From CAYRHS01 sp964424125 (GTDB taxonomy: Bacteria > Actinomycetota > Acidimicrobiia > IMCC26256 > JAOSJL01), in contig CAYRHS010000041.1 of the NCBI GenBank assembly GCA_964424125.1, positions 1 through 20,541 of the forward strand: a stretch of 20,541 bases of DNA, written 5' to 3'. The notes under the pieces were generated by a model. The model was not told the DNA's origin. It did no database searches and saw only the letters and a program-made list of their open reading frames with translations. Numbering within the stretch: position 1 is the first letter of the stretch; every line of letters starts with the position of its first letter. Below are positions 15,081 through 20,541 of the stretch, in pieces. Both the position numbers and the translations under genes were made by a program.

Positions 15081-15781
15081 TTGACCGCGGGGCAGTTGCC
15101 CACGTAGGTGCACCATCCGCATTCCCGACCGATCCTCGGTTCCGCTCGCTCGGACCGGCTGCGCACGATCCCCACTCGCTCGTCGAGCCACTCGTCGAGG
15201 ACGGGCGCGAGCTCGGCGAGGTCCATCGTGTGGTCGACGCGCCGGCCGTCGAGCAAGACCGCGTGGCGCCAGACGACCGGTTGCTCGCCGACGAGCGCGC
15301 GCAGTCGGGCGGCGGTGAAGCGCACGTTCGGGTCGAGGCCGGGGTCGGTCGGGGCCGAAGGCCCGTCCAGGACGAGCACCCGCACCTCCGGCGTCCCGGT
15401 GTCGTCCTCCAACAGCAGGTCGACGCCTCCGACCAGGCGGATGCCGCGAAGCTCGTCGCGGGTCTCCCACTCCTCGACGTCGAGCGCGCGGGCGGGGAGC
15501 TCGGCGAAGACCGCCGAATACCCCTCGGCGGCGGCGCGGAAGATCGCGGCTTCCTCCGGGAAGTAGTCGGACGCCGGAGTGAACGCCTCCGTCGAGGGCG
15601 CGACGAGCCGGGCGTGGGCGACGCGGGCTTGCTCGACGAGGTGGCTGCGGACCCGATAGCGGAAGCCCGACGAGCGGTTGCCCCGCAGACCCTGGTACGA
15701 GAGACGCAGACGCAAGCTGCACATCGTCGATGCGTCGCGCGCCAGTGCGGGCGTGAGCCGGGGTATCGCCTCAGGATCCAT
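15077..15781 (-). CDS. Degenerate, nuclease-dead Fe-S PD-(D/E)XK-like protein
   Basis: This protein of 234 residues has the same cysteine layout as its downstream neighbour: C21 near the N-terminus and C221-x2-C224-x5-C230 at the C-terminus, consistent with a [4Fe-4S] cluster. A possible motif His (H47) and the strand V-G-G-V-D-L-L-L-E can be aligned. Where the catalytic D-x-K should be there is L-D-G-P-S, with no lysine. The fold and cluster thus seem kept and catalysis lost. It is the first gene of the operon and overlaps the nuclease gene by 4 nt, which suggests the two make a heterodimer. ATG 15781 lacks a clear ribosome site; the next ATG is residue 20, just before C21. The family assignment rests on my motif alignment only. 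Confidence 0.65.
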   Translation of the reverse strand: MDPEAIPRLTPALARDASTMCSLRLRLSYQGLRGNRSSGFRYRVRSHLVEQARVAHARLVAPSTEAFTPASDYFPEEAAIFRAAAEGYSAVFAELPARALDVEEWETRDELRGIRLVGGVDLLLEDDTGTPEVRVLVLDGPSAPTDPGLDPNVRFTAARLRALVGEQPVVWRHAVLLDGRRVDHTMDLAELAPVLDEWLDERVGIVRSRSERAEPRIGRECGWCTYVGNCPAVK

Positions 15782-15798
15782 CCCCGGCGAGCGTAGGC

Positions 15799-15840
15799 GT
15801 CACCCGTCCGTCACCTGTTGTCTCGGCGGGTGACTACGAT
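15799..15840 (+). promoter_or_regulatory. Divergent promoter region with dyad and leaderless -10
   Basis: TACGAT (15835-15840) begins exactly 12 nt before the glycosyltransferase ATG at 15847, so that mRNA is predicted to be leaderless. Just upstream lies an 8-bp inverted repeat, GTCACCCG (15799-15806) and CGGGTGAC (15827-15834), with a further GTCACC at 15810-15815. The dyad sits between divergent transcripts and could bind one regulator for both. No clear -35 is visible. Confidence 0.45.
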
Positions 15841-15846
15841 CATCGG

Positions 15847-17478
15847 ATGCCAGCGGAGCGCCTCGAGGTGCCATCTGGATCAGCCCCGAGCTCGGATGGC
15901 GCAGCCCGTGCGTTCCGCTGGGAGCTGGTCGTTCTCGCGGCGGCCGGCGTCGCCTTCGCTCTGGCCCTGATCGGAACGACGAAGTACGGCATCGGCGAGA
16001 CACCCGACGCCGCGCCGTACCTCTCCGCTGCTGAGAACATCGCGAAGGGCGACGGCGCCGTGGTCTACACGGGCGCACCGCTGGTCTTGTGGCCACCCCT
16101 CTACCCGACGGTGATCGCGGTCGTCTCGTGGGTACCGGGCGTGGACGCGACGCTCGCCGCGCGCATCATCCAGGCTCTCCTCTACGCGTCCGCCGTCGGA
16201 CTGGCCGGATGGTTGCTCGCTCGACACGTGCGGACCCCCATCGTCCGCCTCATCGGGCTCGTGGCCGTGCTCGCGACATCGACGCTGTTCCTCTCATCGA
16301 CGTTCGTCGCCTCCGAACCGCTCCTCCTGGTCGCTGGCGTGGGGCTCGTGCTCGTCCTCGAGCGGTACCAAAGCCGGCCGAGTTCGCTGCTCGCGCTCGG
16401 CGCCGGCGCGATCGGCGCGACGGCATGGATGAGCCGATACGCAGGGCTCGCCTTCGCGCTCGCCGGCGGTCTCGTGGTGCTGGTCACGGTGTTGCGCGTG
16501 CGCCGTCGCGTCGGAGACGTGTTTCTCTATGCCGCGGCCTCCGCAGTCGTGCCGCTCCTCTGGCTGCTGCGCAATCACGACGTCAGTGGCACGTTCACGG
16601 GCGAGCGTTTCCAGACCGACCTTGGGCCTGTGGACAACGTGCGGGATGCCGCTCGTGACACCAGCACGTGGTTGCTCCCCGACAGCGTTCCCACGGGGCT
16701 ACGGGTCGCAGCGCTCGCGGCGATCGTGGCGCTGACGATCGTGATCATCGTGTGGCACGGCCGCCGACGGCCCGAGGAGGGCGAGGCTCGTGGTCCGCTG
16801 CTGCCGATCGTGAGCTGCCTCGTCCTGTACGTGATCGGGATCCTGGGGTCCGCGTCGACGATCGCCATCGATCCGCTCAATGTTCGTTTCTTCCTTCCCG
16901 TGTTGCCGCTCGCGGTGGTCCTCGTCGCGCGTGCTCTCGACACCTGGCTGGTCGACACCGGGGTCCGAACCACCGCGGCCCGCGCCGTGGCCCTGCTGGC
17001 GATGCTCTGGCTCCTCGTACCCTTGACGGCGACCATCGACGACTTACGATCCAGCATCCGCGACGGTCCAGGTGGCGACGAGAACGGGGTAGAGCTCGCA
17101 TCAGCGAACTTCACCTCTGCGTACTGGCAGGACTCCGAGCTGGTCGCCGACCTGCGGGCCGATCCACCCGACGGTGTGCTCTTCAGCAACGAGCCCGACG
17201 GCACCTGGCTGCTCACCGACGTCGCGAGCGAGGAGAGTCCTCGCCGCACCGTCTACAGCACCTCCTCCGAGCCCACGGAGGACCTCCAGGACTTCGTCGA
17301 GCTGGTGGACGAAGGGGCACCCGTGAAGCTCATCTGGTGGGACGGTCTCGAGGAGAGCCGTCCGTACCTGTGGGATCTCCGAGAGATCGGTCGGTTCGTG
17401 GAGCTCGAGCCCCTGATCCGCGCCGACGACGGGACGGTCTACGCGGTCCGGCCCGACAGAGGCGGACCGGGTAGCTAG
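15847..17478 (+). CDS. GT-C type polytopic membrane glycosyltransferase (GT39/PMT/ArnT-like)
   Basis: The product is a membrane protein of 543 residues with roughly ten hydrophobic segments from about residue 25 to 400, then a soluble C-terminal domain of about 130 residues. The first loop after the first helix contains G-E-T-P-D54, followed by a Y-L-S-A-A-E-N-I segment. This is the usual place of the catalytic Asp in GT-C enzymes that use polyprenyl-phosphate sugars. A W-P-P-L-Y-P motif leads into the next helix, as in GT39-like proteins. It probably transfers a sugar to a glycan or protein on the outer face of the membrane; donor and acceptor are unknown. It has no ribosome binding site but a -10 at leaderless distance. 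Its stop overlaps the convergent epimerase stop. Confidence 0.85.
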   Translation: MPAERLEVPSGSAPSSDGAARAFRWELVVLAAAGVAFALALIGTTKYGIGETPDAAPYLSAAENIAKGDGAVVYTGAPLVLWPPLYPTVIAVVSWVPGVDATLAARIIQALLYASAVGLAGWLLARHVRTPIVRLIGLVAVLATSTLFLSSTFVASEPLLLVAGVGLVLVLERYQSRPSSLLALGAGAIGATAWMSRYAGLAFALAGGLVVLVTVLRVRRRVGDVFLYAAASAVVPLLWLLRNHDVSGTFTGERFQTDLGPVDNVRDAARDTSTWLLPDSVPTGLRVAALAAIVALTIVIIVWHGRRRPEEGEARGPLLPIVSCLVLYVIGILGSASTIAIDPLNVRFFLPVLPLAVVLVARALDTWLVDTGVRTTAARAVALLAMLWLLVPLTATIDDLRSSIRDGPGGDENGVELASANFTSAYWQDSELVADLRADPPDGVLFSNEPDGTWLLTDVASEESPRRTVYSTSSEPTEDLQDFVELVDEGAPVKLIWWDGLEESRPYLWDLREIGRFVELEPLIRADDGTVYAVRPDRGGPGS

Positions 17479-18464
17479 CGCAGTACGGCGCTTCGATCGC
17501 TCGGGTTCGCGTCCTCGGGCCGGTGAGCCTCGGCGCGCTGCCAAGCGACCTGGCGCGCGACTCCTGTGGGGAGATCCACCCGGGGGGTCCAGCCGAGGAG
17601 CGAGCGCGCTCGCTCGATGTCGCCGCCGGTTCGGGCGACGTCGCCCGCAACGTCGGGTCGGTGGTCGATCACCACCGTTCGCCCGGTCTCCCGCTGCACC
17701 CGCTCGATCAGCTCGACGAGCGAGGTCGACGACCCGCCGGCGATGTTGATCGCGGTTCCGGGCGCCGCTTCGCGATCGACTGCGGCGAGATTTGCTTCCA
17801 CGACGTCGTCCACGTAGGTGAGGTCCCGAACCTGATCGCCCGAGCCGAACATCGGAAACGGCTCGCCGCGGTCGGCCGCCCGCACCAGCCGGTAGACGGC
17901 CATGTCGGGCCGTTGACGGGGCCCGTACACCGTGAAGTATCGCAAGGAGACGGTCGGGACCCTGAAGTTCGCTGCGTAGACGGAGCACAGGTGTTCGGCG
18001 GCGAGCTTCGTGACGCCGTACGGGCTGAACGGCGTCAGCGTTGCGGTCTCGGGGGTCGGCCAGTCCAGTGCGGCGCCGTAGACCGAGGAGCTCGACGCGT
18101 ACACGAAGCGTTCGAGGCTCGATCGCCGCGCCGCCTCCAGGAGCCGTTGGGTGGCCGTGATGTTGCGGCTGACGTACCGCTCGAAGCTCGCATCCCAGGA
18201 ATCGCGCACCCCGGGCTGAGCGGCCAGGTGGAAGACGACCTCCACCTCGTCGAGCAGCGCAGCAAGATCCGCGTGCTCGAGATCGGCGGTGACGAGCTCG
18301 AACGAGGAACTCGACACCGCGCCGGCGAGGTTGCGCTCCTTCTGTGCGCGTGCGTAGTTCTCCGTGAACGCGTCGAGTCCCACGACGCGATCGCCGCGCT
18401 CGAGGAGTTCGTCGACCAGCGAGCTGCCGATGAAGCCGGCCGCTCCCGTCACCAGCGCTCGCAT
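17475..18464 (-). CDS. NAD-dependent nucleotide-sugar epimerase/dehydratase (extended SDR)
   Basis: This is an extended short-chain dehydrogenase/reductase of 329 residues. It has the NAD-binding G7-A-A-G-F-I-G13, a Ser-rich A-S-S-S-S-V-Y-G segment (123-130) and the catalytic Y149-x3-K153. R-Y-F-T-V-Y-G-P-R-Q-R-P-D-M-A and the C-terminal G-W-T-P-R are typical of UDP-glucose/UDP-glucuronate 4-epimerases. It would supply an epimerised nucleotide sugar for surface glycans; the exact sugar is not determined. ATG 18464 has an AGGAG (complement of 18472-18476) with a 7-nt spacer. An in-frame upstream extension to 18674 is unlike the family and is excluded. The stop overlaps the glycosyltransferase stop on the other strand (CTAG, 17475-17478). 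Confidence 0.93.
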   Translation of the reverse strand: MRALVTGAAGFIGSSLVDELLERGDRVVGLDAFTENYARAQKERNLAGAVSSSSFELVTADLEHADLAALLDEVEVVFHLAAQPGVRDSWDASFERYVSRNITATQRLLEAARRSSLERFVYASSSSVYGAALDWPTPETATLTPFSPYGVTKLAAEHLCSVYAANFRVPTVSLRYFTVYGPRQRPDMAVYRLVRAADRGEPFPMFGSGDQVRDLTYVDDVVEANLAAVDREAAPGTAINIAGGSSTSLVELIERVQRETGRTVVIDHRPDVAGDVARTGGDIERARSLLGWTPRVDLPTGVARQVAWQRAEAHRPEDANPSDRSAVLR

Positions 18465-18876
18465 GGACGTGCTCCTCGATCTTCGCCGATTCTCCTGCCT
18501 GAATGCATCGGCATCGGGTCGACAACCCTGAGCAATGATCACGCATCGTCGGCCACAGACTCCGTTCGGGTGCGGGTTGGCGACCGACCCCCCGGGCCCT
18601 ACAGACCGGTGGAGATACGTCTGCGACACGCGGGGCCAATTGTCCGCTTGACGGGTCGGTGCCGCGTCTGCCACTCTCCGTGGTGCAGCCTGATGGCCTG
18701 CAAGGGGGGAATCCGTCCTCGGAGGAGTAGACAGTCCGCAGGCTCAAGTAGGCGGCGGGCACGCCGAATGGCGTGGCGAGGACGCGGGTGCGCCCGGCAC
18801 GGGCTCGCCCGGACGAGGACGGCGAGTTGTGTGGCGTCTTCTTGCGCCACGACCGGACACCACAGTGAGACCCCCG
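18465..18876. other. Divergent intergenic region, about 410 nt
   Basis: This gap separates the epimerase (minus) from the degenerate GGDEF gene (plus), so it should hold both promoters. I see no clear -10/-35 pair. Hairpins include GTGGCG-TCTTCTTG-CGCCAC (18831-18850), 26 nt before the downstream ATG, and CCAC-TCTCC-GTGG near 18670-18682. I compared it by eye with c-di-GMP, cobalamin and c-di-AMP riboswitch consensus features and found no match. A structured 5' leader remains possible. Frames open here encode nothing recognisable. Confidence 0.45.
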
Positions 18877-19848
18877 ATGGATGGAACGCAGCCCGCAGGG
18901 ACCGTCGCCGCCTTGACCGGTCCGGCGTTCACGAGGCACCGCCTCCGGATGATCGCGCTCGCGAGCGCGAGCGTCGGATCAGGGGTGCTCGCGCTCGTCC
19001 TCGACCGAGACGCGCTCGGGGGCCCATCCACCGCGCTGCTCGCACTCGGCGCACCGTTGGTCGCTTTGATCGTGGGAATCGTGACCCCCGTGAGCGGGCG
19101 GGCCCGCCTCCCGTTGGCCGCTGCGCTCGTGGCCGCGTACGCGACCGGAGCGACCGTGGTCACGGTTGCCGCCGGCCCCACGGCGTCAGCATGGTGCTGG
19201 ATGGCTTCGGAGGTTGCGCTCGTCGGTCTCGTGAGCCTCGCGGTCGTCACTCCCGAGAGTCGTGTCGAACGTCTGCTGGAGGGCTTGCGGGACATTGCCT
19301 CGCGGCGCGCGGGCGCCCGGGATCTCGACGAGGCGGGGGCCGTGGTCGCGGCTGAGTTCGCCCGAGCCCGGCGTTACAGCCGTCCGCTCGCCGTTGTCTT
19401 GCTCGACGTGGAGGGCGCGCGTCGTGTCCGGCACGAGGGTCTCGACGCCCGTGAGGATCGCATCGTCACGGACCAGATCATTGCCGCCGGCCTTGGCGGC
19501 GTCGTCGGCCGCGAGCTCCGCCGCAACGACTTGCTCATCGACCACCAGCGTCGCGGGTACTTGGTCGTGAGTCCCGAGACGGGTCGGGAGGGGGTGGTGC
19601 GCATGGTCGAACGGATCGACGACGCGGTGCGCCACGAGCTCGGCCTGGAACTCCGGTGCGGGATCGCCGTGTTCCCCGAGGACGGTCTCACGTTCGAGGA
19701 CTTGCTCGACGAAGCCGATCGGAATGCCCGTGGGGAGACCGGGGCCACCATCTCGCCGTTCCGGACGGCCGACGGCGAGGAGGTCACGGCCGGCGCCGCC
19801 GATCAGCCGGTCGATGGGGAGACGGGCGCCGGCGAGCTGGGCGCCTGA
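18877..19848 (+). CDS. Membrane protein with degenerate GGDEF domain retaining the c-di-GMP I-site
   Basis: This protein of 323 residues has four predicted membrane segments (about 25-42, 52-72, 78-98 and 106-125), then a cytosolic domain that fits GGDEF from about 150 to 270. S-R-P-L-A-V-V-L-L-D-V-E-G is the first strand and C-G-I-A-V-F-P-E-D-G plus L-L-D-E-A-D-R-N-A the end. The GGDEF signature itself is replaced by Q-R-R-G-Y (224-228), so cyclase activity is not expected. The inhibitory-site motif R-x-x-D is intact as R215-R-N-D218, exactly five residues before that position. The family precedent is PelD, an inactive GGDEF protein that binds c-di-GMP through R-x-x-D. ATG 18877 is tentative; GTG 18829 and ATG 18949 are alternatives. 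One nt separates it from the sugar transferase gene. Confidence 0.75.
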   Translation: MDGTQPAGTVAALTGPAFTRHRLRMIALASASVGSGVLALVLDRDALGGPSTALLALGAPLVALIVGIVTPVSGRARLPLAAALVAAYATGATVVTVAAGPTASAWCWMASEVALVGLVSLAVVTPESRVERLLEGLRDIASRRAGARDLDEAGAVVAAEFARARRYSRPLAVVLLDVEGARRVRHEGLDAREDRIVTDQIIAAGLGGVVGRELRRNDLLIDHQRRGYLVVSPETGREGVVRMVERIDDAVRHELGLELRCGIAVFPEDGLTFEDLLDEADRNARGETGATISPFRTADGEEVTAGAADQPVDGETGAGELGA

Positions 19849-19849
19849 A

Positions 19850-20541
19850 GTGGCGCGGATCGAACCGCGGCGGGGCGGCTTCTACGTCTCCCAGGTGCCG
19901 TGGCTCCAGCGTTTCGACCGCCGAAGCCCCTGGCTGTCGATGCGCTCCTATCTGGCGCTCAAGCGCGCCTTCGATCTCGGGATCGTGCTGCTGTCACTCC
20001 CGTTGACACTTCCGCTGTTCCTGGTTTGTGCGCTCGCGGTGAAGCTCGGATCGCCTCGCGGTCCGATCCTCTTCGCCCAGAGGCGCTCTGGTGCCGGTGG
20101 CCGCCGGTTCCGGATGTACAAGTTCCGCACCATGGTGCCCGACGCAGAGGCGATGAAGGAGGAGCTTCGTCACCGCAACGAGCTCGCGTGGCCCGATTTC
20201 AAGGTCTCGGGCGACCCCCGGGTCAACAAGGTGGGGCGCGTGCTGCGGATGACGAGCCTGGACGAGCTCCCTCAGCTCATCAACGTGGTGAAGAACGACA
20301 TGAGCCTCGTGGGGCCCCGCCCGACGAGCTTCGCGGCCTCGACGTACGACCTCTGGCACACGGAACGGCTCACCGTGCAGCCCGGGGTCACGGGCCTGTG
20401 GCAGCTCGTGGGTCGCGGCTCGATGTCGCTGTCGGATCGGACACGTCTCGACATCGCCTATATCGAACGGCGCTGTTTCGCTCTCGATCTCGAGATCCTC
20501 GTGCGGACCGCTCCGGCGATCCTCATGCGCAAGGGCCGCGC
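19850..20541 (+). CDS. Bacterial sugar transferase (polyprenyl-phosphate phosphoglycosyl transferase), 3' partial
   Basis: The enzyme moves a sugar-1-phosphate from a nucleotide sugar to undecaprenyl phosphate, the first membrane step of exopolysaccharide or wall glycan synthesis. Visible features in order are a single hydrophobic segment after K-R-A-F-D-L, F-R-M-Y-K-F-R-T-M, S-L-D-E-L-P-Q-L, M-S-L-V-G-P-R-P and P-G-V-T-G-L-W-Q. These are all diagnostic of the monotopic phosphoglycosyl transferase family. It is the short form, without the four extra N-terminal helices of WbaP/WcaJ-type proteins. About 230 residues are present with no stop before the window end, so only a few C-terminal residues are probably missing. 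The GTG start is 1 nt after the upstream stop, so the two genes are co-translated. Confidence 0.93.
   Translation, partial: MARIEPRRGGFYVSQVPWLQRFDRRSPWLSMRSYLALKRAFDLGIVLLSLPLTLPLFLVCALAVKLGSPRGPILFAQRRSGAGGRRFRMYKFRTMVPDAEAMKEELRHRNELAWPDFKVSGDPRVNKVGRVLRMTSLDELPQLINVVKNDMSLVGPRPTSFAASTYDLWHTERLTVQPGVTGLWQLVGRGSMSLSDRTRLDIAYIERRCFALDLEILVRTAPAILMRKGR

Noticed and set aside
13467..15107. Long open plus-strand frame opposite the thiolase-like and nuclease genes
   Set aside because: Low-complexity Arg/Gly/Val product with no ribosome site. The minus-strand frames show real domains and operon overlaps.
18465..18876. Riboswitch (c-di-GMP, cobalamin or c-di-AMP) before the degenerate GGDEF gene
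   Set aside because: Some hairpins and a GCCACT-like string occur, but conserved core elements do not line up by eye. A covariance-model search (Rfam/Infernal) with a significant hit would be needed to revive this.
17523..19355. Long open plus-strand frame antisense to the epimerase and running into the GGDEF gene in another frame
   Set aside because: No recognisable protein. The epimerase motifs and the degenerate GGDEF domain establish the true frames.

Overview
The window is very GC-rich throughout, with GTG starts, strong GGAGG ribosome binding sites, tight gene overlaps, a sortase-anchored wall protein and a DUF1800/DUF1501 pair. This points to a high-GC actinobacterium. Class Acidimicrobiia is my best guess, from the general look of the proteins and not from a marker gene. 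Both ends cut through genes.

Layout. (1) 3-4205: the C-terminal ~1,400 residues of a huge cell-wall protein made of tandem Cna-B/SpaA-like units, then a DUF11-like domain and an LPFTG sorting signal. (2) 4403-6860: a two-gene DUF1800-DUF1501 (Tat-exported) operon whose first gene has a clear reading-frame break near its 5' end. (3) 7246-9333: a lone KAP-family P-loop NTPase with its own operator-like dyad. (4) 9373-11644: translation-termination operon prfA-prmC plus a small unknown protein, meeting a convergent DUF983 membrane protein. (5) 12143-12775: a nitroreductase, ending at a 45-base perfect palindrome shared with the convergent operon that follows. (6) 15781-12813, minus strand: a three-gene operon of a nuclease-dead Fe-S (Cas4/RecB-like) protein, an apparently intact Fe-S PD-(D/E)XK nuclease, and a thiolase-like protein without thiolase catalytic residues. 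(7) 15847-20541: envelope glycan genes: a GT-C type membrane glycosyltransferase, a convergent NAD-dependent sugar epimerase, a membrane protein with a degenerate GGDEF domain that keeps the c-di-GMP I-site, and a phospho-sugar transferase that starts polysaccharide synthesis (cut by the window end).

How the parts may work together. The glycan block (membrane glycosyltransferase, nucleotide-sugar epimerase, priming transferase) looks like part of an exopolysaccharide or wall glycan locus. The degenerate GGDEF protein, 1 nt upstream of the priming transferase, is a plausible c-di-GMP receptor for it. The two Fe-S nuclease-fold proteins are translationally coupled and probably form one complex. 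These two arrangements are the most interesting in the window. I see no tRNA, rRNA, CRISPR array, insertion sequence or phage gene.
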